In this document: positions 19,562 through 26,036 of the stretch, one piece after another
Layout of the letters: the number at the start of each line of letters is the position of its first letter
Numbering within the stretch: position 1 is the first letter of the stretch
Source of the DNA: a bacterium
Lineage (GTDB): Bacteria; Bacillota; Bacilli; Lactobacillales; Streptococcaceae
Assembly (NCBI GenBank): GCA_905221435.1
Contig: CAJNDD010000020.1
Coordinates: 1-28,572 of the forward strand
DNA: 28,572 nucleotides
Reading direction: 5' to 3'
Notes under the pieces: generated by a model
Database searches by the model: none
Seen by the model: the letters and a program-made list of their open reading frames with translations, nothing else
Told to the model about the DNA's origin: nothing
Position numbers and translations under genes: made by a program

Positions 19562-19873
19562 TTAAAGATCCTTTTCTTCTAATCTTTTGTAAAAGTTTTT
19601 ATTCACTTGATGACGAGCTTCCAACACATTCTCTATACGACTCTTATAAAGTTGATGATAGTTATCTAAATTGTTCTCTATCTCAAAGATATATGGTTGA
19701 ATTTCAGCAAAACTACTGTCTCTACAGGCATAGGAAAGCGCCTCTAGGAGATTATCCGTCTCCCTGCTAAACTTGTGGAAATCATCATCCAAATCCATCT
19801 CCAAACGCTCTAAGTCTCGTAATTTACGATTATGCTCATCCTCTAGTTTCTGAAGTTCCTTTTTATCCATCAC
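19562..19873 (-). CDS. Small helical protein, candidate T7SS effector partner (second)
   Basis: The 103-residue protein is highly charged and has no signal peptide or membrane segment. It is predicted to be nearly all helix (heptad-like KLEDEHNRKLRDLERLEMDL, and a second helix around PYIFEIENNLDNYHQLYK). It starts 10 bases after the stop of the other small gene; GTG 19873 and ATG 19870 are alternative starts behind GGAG. Small helical proteins encoded next to T7SS toxins (the DUF3130/DUF3958 'Lap' pairs of LXG toxins, and TlaA1/TlaA2 of TslA) bind the helical targeting domain. This gene's position and composition fit that role, but family membership was not checked. Confidence 0.6.
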   Translation of the reverse strand: MMDKKELQKLEDEHNRKLRDLERLEMDLDDDFHKFSRETDNLLEALSYACRDSSFAEIQPYIFEIENNLDNYHQLYKSRIENVLEARHQVNKNFYKRLEEKDL

Positions 19874-19883
19874 AAGTTTTCTC

Positions 19884-20198
19884 CTAGTTTTTGATCGGAC
19901 TTTGTAACGTAGGGGTTTGCATGGTCTGGGTCAAGTAAGTCTCTGCAGCTTCTGCAGCTTTACCCTCAAATCCGCCCTTAATATTGTTTACATAGGTCTT
20001 TGAAGCGTACTCTTGCATATCTGAGGCCGCTTCTTGCAACTTTTTAGCTAACTCTGCTCCTTTAGCAAGGATGGACAGTTCTTTTGCAGTTACCAAGGCC
20101 CGAATCGCTTGTCGTTCTTGCGCCTTCATCTTTTCCTTAAAGCCTCTATCGAGCTGCTCTCTTGTAATTAAAGTATCCTCATCAGTTAGCACTACCAT
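19884..20198 (-). CDS. Small helical protein, candidate T7SS effector partner (first, WXG100-like size)
   Basis: The 104-residue protein has an alanine-, lysine- and glutamate-rich helical hairpin pattern. After a helix with KELSILAKGAELAKKLQEA comes a turn containing GGFEGKAAEAAETYL. An FxG in that position recalls the WXG turn of ESAT-6-like proteins. There is no signal peptide. It has a strong ribosome site (GGAGGGG, 5 bases, ATG) inside the end of the lipase gene, with which it overlaps by 17 bases. Together with the next gene it is probably made in step with the lipase and may form its targeting complex (inference). Confidence 0.62.
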   Translation of the reverse strand: MVVLTDEDTLITREQLDRGFKEKMKAQERQAIRALVTAKELSILAKGAELAKKLQEAASDMQEYASKTYVNNIKGGFEGKAAEAAETYLTQTMQTPTLQSPIKN

Positions 20199-21849
20199 TT
20201 TTACCCCTCCATGTTTGTTTTACATCTGCTAATAGATTATTAAAATCTTCAGCTCTATCTGTATCTACGGTCTCAAAGGAGCCACTAGCTTTAACCAGAC
20301 TTTCCCCTAGTTGCTCGATTTGTGTCAGGAAGGATGTTGCTGCAGTCTTCGTGTCACTGGCAACGCCTTCATCCCAAAAGCTTGTTGTATCAAAACCAGA
20401 AAGCAGATTTGTAACTTCTGAACTTGACAAATATCCAACCATGTCAAAGGCTGTCTGTCTTGTTTCTTTTATCATGTTTTGAATATCTTCCTTAGCATCT
20501 GAAAGTAAGGTTTTCACAGATTTAACTTTGTCTTCCATGTCAAAATTTGCCAACTGGGCTGCTGTCTGAAGCAACTGAGCTCGAACCAAGATTCTTTGAT
20601 TTCCTGAAAGATTGCCACTTCTCAGTTGTTCCTGATAACGAGGAATGGCTTCTCGATCCCACTTTATAGATTCCTGACGAGCTTCTTCGACGATTTTACT
20701 ATATTCAGTTGTAAAATTCTCGTAAACTGAATAACCAATAGCTGCCTTTATTTTAAACTCACCTCTCATAATGGAATTTAAAACATTTGAGGCTACATTT
20801 TCATCAACTCCTAAAGCTCGGAGGGAATCCAACGTTGTCGCTATCAGTCGAGCCAGCTTTTCACCTGCCCTGAGCAATTCTGGGTGAAAATCCTCAGACG
20901 CGGTCAACAAATTTCCCTTCCCATCCGATTGAAAAACACCAAAGTCATGGGAGCTTTCCGGATCAGTAATCTGGGTATAATGCAAGGGGACCAGGACATT
21001 TACTTTACCGACGGGTTTCTTAAGTGGTTCATCGGAGTCCCCAGGTAATTTGGTAATGGTGTGCTCACGGTTGAGCATACCCACGACATCAAAAGGATTG
21101 ACATAGTACTCGATCTTTTCGCTAATCTTTTTGATTTTCTCATCGCTGAGGCCCATTTTCTTTAAGCTCTTTGTCGTGTCTGGGCCGTCAAAGAGAACTA
21201 CTTTGCCGATTTTCTCCAGTTCCTCATCGGTGAGGCCCGCTACTCCTTGCGCAGAGACAATGGTCCCTAGGGAGTGAGCTGCGATGTCCATCGTAGCGTT
21301 GGGAGCTTTTTCGCGCATCTCTGCGATCTTCGTTTTCATTCCTACTGTCGCTAACTTGGCTTGCGGCGTATGAATATGATTGAGAGCGAACTTAGCGTCG
21401 TTGTCAACCCAGTCGTTCCAATTTTCTTTACTGATGGCATCACTTCCGCGGATAGCCATATAGGTTTTCTTGGTCTCATTAGTCAAGGTTGGCGTATCCG
21501 TTAAGTAGTAGGCACTGAAACCAGCTTCATCATCAGTTAACAATCCTTTTTGATAACGTTTGTGATGAATATCCTGCCTCATCCCATTCGTATCAGGAAC
21601 TGGTACCGATGTGACTTTATAAGTATCTCGCAAATCAGGATCTGGCTGCAGGTAAACTTTGCCGTCATTGGGGAGATTCTTACCTCCAGGGATGATTTTA
21701 CCATCGTCATCTATATCTTGTGAATAATCTATTAAAGTCCAGTTTACAGCATTATTATAGCGTGATAAAGTATTTGGCCTCCCTCTATAAGCCGACTGTG
21801 CTAAATCCGCATAAAAGTTGTTATAATCTTTTAAATTACTATCCGTCAT
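20182..21849 (-). CDS. Lipase-domain protein with helical C-terminus, candidate T7SS toxin (TslA-like)
   Basis: The N-terminal half (to about residue 345) is an alpha/beta-hydrolase lipase: NFYADLAQSAYRGRP, the oxyanion-type strand TYMAIRGSDA, and the nucleophile elbow IAAHSLGT with Ser199. Candidate partners are Asp260 (NPFD) and His307 (SHDFG). Numbers count from ATG 21867. The C-terminal 215 residues are helical with no membrane segment. There is no signal peptide. A lipase in front of a helical domain, followed by two small helical genes, matches the reverse-domain T7SS substrate TslA of S. aureus, a phospholipase A. I prefer ATG 21849 (GGAGG 11 bases upstream) over ATG 21867; either way it overlaps the upstream gene. 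The function is inferred from architecture. Confidence 0.72.
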   Translation of the reverse strand: MTDSNLKDYNNFYADLAQSAYRGRPNTLSRYNNAVNWTLIDYSQDIDDDGKIIPGGKNLPNDGKVYLQPDPDLRDTYKVTSVPVPDTNGMRQDIHHKRYQKGLLTDDEAGFSAYYLTDTPTLTNETKKTYMAIRGSDAISKENWNDWVDNDAKFALNHIHTPQAKLATVGMKTKIAEMREKAPNATMDIAAHSLGTIVSAQGVAGLTDEELEKIGKVVLFDGPDTTKSLKKMGLSDEKIKKISEKIEYYVNPFDVVGMLNREHTITKLPGDSDEPLKKPVGKVNVLVPLHYTQITDPESSHDFGVFQSDGKGNLLTASEDFHPELLRAGEKLARLIATTLDSLRALGVDENVASNVLNSIMRGEFKIKAAIGYSVYENFTTEYSKIVEEARQESIKWDREAIPRYQEQLRSGNLSGNQRILVRAQLLQTAAQLANFDMEDKVKSVKTLLSDAKEDIQNMIKETRQTAFDMVGYLSSSEVTNLLSGFDTTSFWDEGVASDTKTAATSFLTQIEQLGESLVKASGSFETVDTDRAEDFNNLLADVKQTWRGKNGSAN

Positions 21850-22261
21850 ACTTGTCCCAACCTCCATTTTTTAACACTCTAGGGGGATTATACATGCCAA
21901 TCCGTTCTATTGAAGGTACATCATTTTTAGTTTTTAATCGAAAATCTATTGTAAAGTCAGAATCCTTTATATAATTAAAAGAACCCTTCACTGATAGATT
22001 ATAACCTCCACCTTGTGGAGTTCCATTCCCTATCTGTTCAACAGTTAAACTATTCCAATCCATCTGAACAGATTCAATCTTTGAATTTTTAGACTTTACG
22101 AATTTTACAATCTCTTCTTCATGCTCTTTCAAATAAGCCAACTGCTTAGCTCGCGGACTCAGAGTTATTCCTCCAAATAAATTTGTTTCTTGTGCCATCC
22201 ATGCGCCTCCTCCAAATACTACAAGGGCTAAAATTAACCAAAGCAAGGTACGTTTTTTCAT
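21839..22261 (-). CDS. Membrane-anchored candidate immunity protein, copy 4 (type A, next to the lipase)
   Basis: The 140-residue protein has a positively charged start (MKKR), one membrane helix (about residues 6-23, LLWLILALVVFGGGAWMA), and an outward-facing domain of about 110 residues with HEEEIVKFVKSKNSKIESVQ and the conserved NGTPQGGG. The lipobox cysteine is absent. Its stop overlaps the lipase start by 11 bases (from ATG 21849), so the two are coupled. An outward, membrane-tethered protein made with a phospholipase-like toxin is a natural immunity candidate; TilA has this role for TslA in S. aureus. Copy 1 shares its C-terminal type (RVLK...W...YD). It has its own extended -10 and a GGAGG site. 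Family membership (DUF1433-like?) is unverified. Confidence 0.65.
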   Translation of the reverse strand: MKKRTLLWLILALVVFGGGAWMAQETNLFGGITLSPRAKQLAYLKEHEEEIVKFVKSKNSKIESVQMDWNSLTVEQIGNGTPQGGGYNLSVKGSFNYIKDSDFTIDFRLKTKNDVPSIERIGMYNPPRVLKNGGWDKYDG

Positions 22262-22293
22262 GATTATCCTCCTTAAACGTGGATTCTAAACCT

Positions 22294-22302
22294 ATTATAT
22301 CA
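22294..22302 (-). promoter_or_regulatory. Extended -10 promoter of copy 4 and the lipase operon
   Basis: TGATATAAT on the minus strand. Its leader (GGTTTAGAATCCACGTTTAA) differs from the leader shared by copies 1-3. It probably drives copy 4, the lipase and both small partner genes. Confidence 0.65.
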
Positions 22303-22316
22303 TGAATGTAAAAAAA

Positions 22317-22335
22317 AATACTTTTAGCAAGTATT
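22317..22335 (-). terminator. AT-rich hairpin terminator after copy 3
   Basis: AATACTT-(gctaa)-AAGTATT followed by a run of T on the minus strand. The same hairpin occurs at 22860-22878 and 23402-23420, once per array unit. Confidence 0.65.
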
Positions 22336-22340
22336 CTAAG

Positions 22341-22409
22341 TTAGTAGAGAATGAGTAATATTAAATTTGAGTAAAAATTATCAAAGGTTTTTAAATTGCT
22401 GTTAGTCAA
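22341..22409 (-). pseudogene. Stub of the lipase gene's 5' end after copy 3
   Basis: Starting at a TTG that overlaps the stop of copy 3, this frame reads TNSNLKTFDNFYSNL for 16 codons before drifting to a stop (22 codons). The intact lipase begins TDSNLKDYNNFYADL. The position relative to the candidate immunity gene is the same as in the intact operon, so it is a remnant of a lost effector gene. Confidence 0.75.
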
Positions 22410-22803
22410 AAATTCTTCCCCCCACTCGTAAATAATTGGCTAAAGCCATTGAATTAGGAATAATTTTATCATTGTCAATATCAAAAGTAACATTCCAAGA
22501 GGAGGACTCAATATGATTAAAACTTCCATATACATTTACAATTTCCCCTCCCCCTTGAGGGGTTCCATTCCCAACTTTTTCCCACTTAGTTTCATCCCAT
22601 GCAATCTGAACAGATTCAATCTTTGAATTTTTAGACTTTACAAATTTTACAATCTCTTCTTCATGCTCCTTTAAATAAGCCAACTGCTTGGCTCGCGGAC
22701 TAAGAAATGCTCCTCCAAATAGATTTGTCTTCTGTGCCATCCATGCTCCTCCTCCAAATACTACAAGAGCTAAAACTAGCCAAAGTAAGGTACGTTTTTT
22801 CAT
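22402..22803 (-). CDS. Membrane-anchored candidate immunity protein, copy 3 (type B)
   Basis: This 133-residue paralogue of copies 1, 2 and 4 is nearly identical to copy 4 over the first 65 residues (membrane helix, SPRAKQLAYLKEHEEEIVKFV). It switches to the type B C-terminal half shared with copy 2 (GGGEIVNVYGSFNHIESSSW ... LRVGGRIFD). The leader before the ATG has an extended -10 (22836-22844) and the conserved stretch CTTAGATTCCGCTATATAGG. It is followed by an effector stub and a terminator, so it is now expressed alone. It may protect against a variant of the lipase toxin (inference). Confidence 0.65.
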   Translation of the reverse strand: MKKRTLLWLVLALVVFGGGAWMAQKTNLFGGAFLSPRAKQLAYLKEHEEEIVKFVKSKNSKIESVQIAWDETKWEKVGNGTPQGGGEIVNVYGSFNHIESSSWNVTFDIDNDKIIPNSMALANYLRVGGRIFD

Positions 22804-22835
22804 CTCTTTCCTCCTATATAGCGGAATCTAAGTTC

Positions 22836-22844
22836 ATTATATCA
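22836..22844 (-). promoter_or_regulatory. Extended -10 promoter of copy 3
   Basis: TGATATAAT on the minus strand, upstream of the leader conserved among copies 1-3. Confidence 0.6.
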
Positions 22845-22859
22845 TAATTGTAAAAAAAA

Positions 22860-22878
22860 AATACTTTTAGCAAGTATT
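22860..22878 (-). terminator. AT-rich hairpin terminator after copy 2
   Basis: Same hairpin and T-tract as at 22317-22335, located after the lipase stub that follows copy 2. Confidence 0.65.
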
Positions 22879-22904
22879 CGAAGTCAATAGGGAATGAACA
22901 GTGT

Positions 22905-22952
22905 TCAATCCGCATAAAAGTTATCAAAAGATTTTAAGTTACTGTTAGTCAA
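22905..22952 (-). pseudogene. Stub of the lipase gene's 5' end after copy 2
   Basis: From a TTG overlapping the copy 2 stop, the frame reads TNSNLKSFDNFYAD then stops. At DNA level, AACTTTTATGCGGATT is identical to the intact lipase gene start, which makes this the clearest of the three stubs. Confidence 0.8.
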
Positions 22953-23346
22953 GCAGTTTACCCCCAATACGCAACGGACTACCTACTCCAATAGAATTAA
23001 TTAAAATTTCTCCATTCTTAATCCTGATTATAACACTCCAGCTGGATTTTTCTATATTATTAAATCCTCCGTAGACTTGTACAATCTCTCCACCCCCTTG
23101 AGGTGTACCATTTCCTATCTTATCCCATTGTGTCTGTTTCCAATCAATTTGAACCGATTCAATTTTAGGGTTTAAAGATTTTACAAAATCTTCTATTTCT
23201 CCTTCATGCTCCTGTAGATAAGCCATCTGCTTAGCCCGTGGGCTCAGAGTTATTCCTCCAAATAGATTTGTTTCTTGTGCCATCCATGCACCTCCTCCAA
23301 AAATTACAAGGGCTAAAACTAGCCAAACTAAAGTACGTCTTTTCAT
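22945..23346 (-). CDS. Membrane-anchored candidate immunity protein, copy 2 (type B)
   Basis: The 133-residue paralogue has an N-terminal MKRR start and membrane helix, then AKQMAYLQEHEGEIEDFVKSLNPK and NGTPQGGGEIVQVYGGFNN. It ends LRIGGKLLD, the type B end shared with copy 3. It differs from copy 4 mostly after residue 70, the pattern expected if the outer half is under pressure to recognise different toxins. It has its own extended -10 (23379-23387), the shared leader with GGAGG, and a stub plus terminator downstream. Confidence 0.65.
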   Translation of the reverse strand: MKRRTLVWLVLALVIFGGGAWMAQETNLFGGITLSPRAKQMAYLQEHEGEIEDFVKSLNPKIESVQIDWKQTQWDKIGNGTPQGGGEIVQVYGGFNNIEKSSWSVIIRIKNGEILINSIGVGSPLRIGGKLLD

Positions 23347-23378
23347 CTTTTTCCTCCTATATAGCGGAATCTAAGTAT

Positions 23379-23387
23379 ATTATATCA
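23379..23387 (-). promoter_or_regulatory. Extended -10 promoter of copy 2
   Basis: TGATATAAT on the minus strand before the conserved leader. Confidence 0.6.
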
Positions 23388-23401
23388 TGAATGTAAAAAA
23401 A

Positions 23402-23420
23402 AATACTTTTAGCAAGTATT
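23402..23420 (-). terminator. AT-rich hairpin terminator after copy 1
   Basis: Same hairpin and T-tract as the other two units, after the lipase stub that follows copy 1. Confidence 0.65.
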
Positions 23421-23425
23421 CTAAG

Positions 23426-23494
23426 TTAGTGGAGAATAAGTAATATTAAATTTGAGTAAAAATTATCAAAGGTTTTTAAGTTATTGTTAGTCAT
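23426..23494 (-). pseudogene. Stub of the lipase gene's 5' end after copy 1
   Basis: A frame with an ATG start (TATGACTAA, overlapping the stop of copy 1) encodes TNNNLKTFDNFYSNLILLI and ends after 22 residues. The first 15 residues match the intact lipase start (TDSNLKDYNNFYADL). It is nearly identical to the stub after copy 3, so one probably arose from the other by duplication. Confidence 0.75.
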
Positions 23495-23909
23495 AAATCT
23501 CCCATACGTTGCCTTTCAAAACTCTTATCGGTTGCATTTCAGAAATTTTCTTAATATTGGGAATACTATTGCTAGTATATTCTATAGGGAAACCAATTGT
23601 AAATTCAGTATCTTCATTGTTATTTATTTTTCCATCCAATGTTATAATATATCCCACACCTTGAGGGGTACCATTTCCTATATTTTCTACTTTCATACTA
23701 TCCCAATCAAATTGGACACTTTCGACTTTAGGATTTCTAGACTTTATAAAATTCGTCATCTCCTCTTCATGCTCCTTCAGATAAGCCAACTGCTTGGCTC
23801 GCGGACTAAGAAATACTCCTCCGAATAGATTTGTTTTCTGCGCCATCCATGCGCCTCCTCCAAATACTACAAGGGCTATAACTAGCCAAACCAAAGTACG
23901 TCTTTTCAT
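23487..23909 (-). CDS. Membrane-anchored candidate immunity protein, copy 1 (type A, most distal)
   Basis: The 140-residue paralogue has an MKRR start, a membrane helix (residues 6-23) and the shared AKQLAYLKEHEEE segment. Its outer domain (YIITLDGKINNNEDTEFTI) ends RVLKGNVWEIYD like copy 4. NGTPQGVG replaces NGTPQGGG. It is the first unit of the array in transcription order, and its promoter region carries two tandem TGATATAAT boxes. A lipase stub and a terminator follow. It is likely an orphan immunity gene (inference). Confidence 0.65.
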   Translation of the reverse strand: MKRRTLVWLVIALVVFGGGAWMAQKTNLFGGVFLSPRAKQLAYLKEHEEEMTNFIKSRNPKVESVQFDWDSMKVENIGNGTPQGVGYIITLDGKINNNEDTEFTIGFPIEYTSNSIPNIKKISEMQPIRVLKGNVWEIYD

Positions 23910-23941
23910 CTTTTTTCTCCTATATAGCGGAATCTAAGTAT

Positions 23942-23959
23942 ATTATATCAATTATATCA
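23942..23959 (-). promoter_or_regulatory. Tandem extended -10 boxes upstream of copy 1
   Basis: The 9-mer TGATATAAT is repeated twice back to back on the minus strand. The proximal box matches the position used by the other copies; the distal box may be a second start or a slippage duplication. Confidence 0.55.
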
Positions 23960-23978
23960 TGAACTCAACAAATTGCCT

Positions 23979-24016
23979 CACTTTCAATCAATACAAAAAA
24001 CAGCAAATCGATTTGC
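23979..24016 (-). terminator. Terminator of the nucleotidyltransferase-like gene
   Basis: The 16-base perfect palindrome AGCAAATCGATTTGCT is followed by GTTTTTT on the minus strand, with outer AAAACAG/CTGTTTT pairing possible. It separates the gene ending at 24040 from the immunity-like array. Confidence 0.8.
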
Positions 24017-24039
24017 TTTACTGTTTTCTACATATTATT

Positions 24040-24531
24040 TTACAAATGTCTTTCCAGCCAATCTATCTTCTTCAAATCCTTATTGTTATTGTGATCATTT
24101 CGATAGGAATCTTGGGAAGAAGCCTTGTATATACTTAAATACTGTTCTAGATTTGGAACACGAAAAGTGATATCCTCGAGATGAATTAACTCTATATCTG
24201 ATTCCGAAACTCCTGCAAAATCAGGTAAAGAGTTGATACTTCCAAATTCAACACTCACACCATCCTTTTGGAATTCATGCTCATGAAGATCTACCAAGAT
24301 GTAACCCAAACGACTCATCACTTTCATTATCTTGTTCCACTCATAAATCCTGAGATGATCAGGCGCATCCCAGCCTCTAGAATCTCCAGAGACATGAATG
24401 TCAATGTCAGACGGCTGCCATTCTTCATTTGAACGGTATTCAAAACCCAAAGACCCCATAAGCGTGGGCGTGATTCCAATTTGGTTTAAATGAGAACAAA
24501 TTATTCGGAATTCATCAAATAGAGAATTCAT
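24040..24531 (-). CDS. Nucleotidyltransferase-superfamily protein
   Basis: The 163-residue protein shows the core motif of the DNA polymerase beta-like nucleotidyltransferases: MGSLGFEYRS (Gly26-Ser27) and, 14 residues on, SDIDIHV with Asp42 and Asp44 as metal ligands. A third acidic residue may be in VSVEFGS. Relatives include aminoglycoside nucleotidyltransferases and MNT-type antitoxins; no partner HEPN gene is seen next to it. The start follows GGAGGAAGG. It lies 63 bases downstream of the lipid-kinase gene, with which it may be cotranscribed. Confidence 0.6.
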   Translation of the reverse strand: MNSLFDEFRIICSHLNQIGITPTLMGSLGFEYRSNEEWQPSDIDIHVSGDSRGWDAPDHLRIYEWNKIMKVMSRLGYILVDLHEHEFQKDGVSVEFGSINSLPDFAGVSESDIELIHLEDITFRVPNLEQYLSIYKASSQDSYRNDHNNNKDLKKIDWLERHL

Positions 24532-24594
24532 CCTTCCTCCAATCTTTGATATAAAACTTTATTTCTCAGTGAAAGACAAACTTGTTTCTACCTT

Positions 24595-25476
24595 CTACTC
24601 TTTCGGTTGTGAAAAGACTTCAATATGCTGGCCCAGTACCTTAATCTCTACAGGTAGATTATCCGACTTATCGCCGTCAACATCTGACTCCAATTCACTA
24701 TCTGAAGAGATCTTAATATTGCGCGCTCTGATATATTCAATATTATCATTGCCAACAACATCCCCTTTTAGTAAATCAGGAATGACAGATAATTTAGAGA
24801 ATAGAGAAGCATCTTTTAGAATCAAAATATTGGCGTAGCCATCCTTGTTTTCTTCAAAGATTTTCTTATCAGCGAAGTAATTTGTCAAGAGAACCAAAAC
24901 ATGACTCGCTTCACCATCATAATTTCCATTTTCTGTCTCAATCTTAATGTTAAATACCTGATCCGTCATCACAGACTTCATGGTGTTTACAGCATAGGCT
25001 AAAATACCGAATTTTGTCTTGTCCTCGATCTCCACATTGTGAATCGCCTCAGGTAGAGAACCGATACTAAAGATATAACCAAAATAGTTGTCATTCGCTT
25101 TACCAATATCAATCTTATTGGTTAAGTTAAAATCGAGTTCATCAATCGCGCCATCGATGTCTTGATTGATTTCCAACAGTTTCGTAATGAGGTTGCCCGT
25201 ACCGCCAGGGATAATCCCTAACTTCGGAGTGTAGTCTCTCTCAGCAATACCCGAAATGACTTCATTGACAGTCCCATCTCCACCAAAACACACCACTGCA
25301 TCATACTGCTCACGAGACGCTTCTTCAGCAAAGTGTGTTGCATCCAGCGCTTTTTCAGTAATTTTGGTTTCCACGTGCTCAAAATAATCTTTGGCCTTAT
25401 TCTCCAGCTTGACCTTATAATCCAAGGCCTTTTCCCCACCAGAGGTAGGGTTGATAATTAACATTGCTTTTTTCAT
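24595..25476 (-). CDS. Diacylglycerol kinase-family lipid kinase
   Basis: The 293-residue protein belongs to the soluble DAGK-catalytic-domain family (DgkB/YegS/BmrU-like): INPTSGG at the start, the nucleotide-binding CFGGDGTVNEV (about residues 63-73), and IIPGGTGNLITKLL (about 88-101). DgkB-type enzymes phosphorylate diacylglycerol on the inner membrane face and return it to phospholipid synthesis; other members act on sphingoid or unknown lipids. The ribosome site is AAGGAG. The upstream TATAAT at 25543-25548 with TTCTCT 17 bases before it is a plausible promoter. Confidence 0.88.
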   Translation of the reverse strand: MKKAMLIINPTSGGEKALDYKVKLENKAKDYFEHVETKITEKALDATHFAEEASREQYDAVVCFGGDGTVNEVISGIAERDYTPKLGIIPGGTGNLITKLLEINQDIDGAIDELDFNLTNKIDIGKANDNYFGYIFSIGSLPEAIHNVEIEDKTKFGILAYAVNTMKSVMTDQVFNIKIETENGNYDGEASHVLVLLTNYFADKKIFEENKDGYANILILKDASLFSKLSVIPDLLKGDVVGNDNIEYIRARNIKISSDSELESDVDGDKSDNLPVEIKVLGQHIEVFSQPKE

Positions 25477-25512
25477 TGATTTTCTCCTTAAATTCTAAAT
25501 AGAAACGCCTGA

Positions 25513-26006
25513 CTAACTACACATGATATTACTTACAATGCTATTATATAATGAAATCACAGAAAAGAGAACTCGGACGTATTGGGGATTGAAATAATCG
25601 GTTATACAAAAAGTTATATTTAGTGGAAATGAAAAATATTTTCTAGTTGATTTTTTTACCAATCGATTAAAATCAACCAAATATAAAATTCCAGAAATAA
25701 GTGCAAAGATTGCTGAAAAAAATGAAAGGAACGGGATAAAACCTGTGATAGATGCAGCTAAGAGAAACAGAAAACTTTTTTTACGACCATTTGATTCTTT
25801 TCTATAAATGAAAATTGCAAGTATAGAACAAACAAGAAATATAAAACTAATTAAATTTACTGAGAATGCCCATCCCGGTTTATCAACAAAATGAAGAGCC
25901 CCATTGATAAATCTTATCTCCCATCTATAGAAAAAAGCATATGCAATAATGGGAGAACACGTTAAAGCAAAGATTCCATTAAAAAAAATAAACTATTTGA
26001 TTTCAT
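25513..26006 (-). pseudogene. Three-helix membrane protein gene interrupted at a T8 tract
   Basis: A start ATG at 26006, with a GAGG ribosome site, opens MKSNSLFF. With 8 T residues at 25981-25988 it stops after 14 residues. With 9 T it would continue open to 25513, giving about 165 residues. That frame holds three hydrophobic segments (ending in SITGFIPFLSFFSAIFALIS and similar) and a short basic tail KSTRK. The last 40 codons run through the promoter of the next gene and may be read-through. I do not recognise the family. It could be decay, a slippage-switched gene, or a sequencing error. Confidence 0.65.
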
Positions 26007-26036
26007 ACTAAATCCTCTTCGTAATTATTTTTATTT

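Noticed and set aside
23426..23494. The 22-residue frame after copy 1 as a functional small peptide gene.
   Set aside because: Its similarity to the lipase start and its position explain it better as a remnant; translation cannot be excluded.
21839..23960. Regular spacing of about 540 bases and repeated short elements suggested a CRISPR-like or satellite array.
   Set aside because: The units are whole genes with promoters, stubs and terminators; repeat length and lack of short spacers exclude CRISPR.
24040..24531. MNT-HEPN toxin-antitoxin pair.
   Set aside because: Only the nucleotidyltransferase-like gene is present; neither neighbour looks like a HEPN protein.
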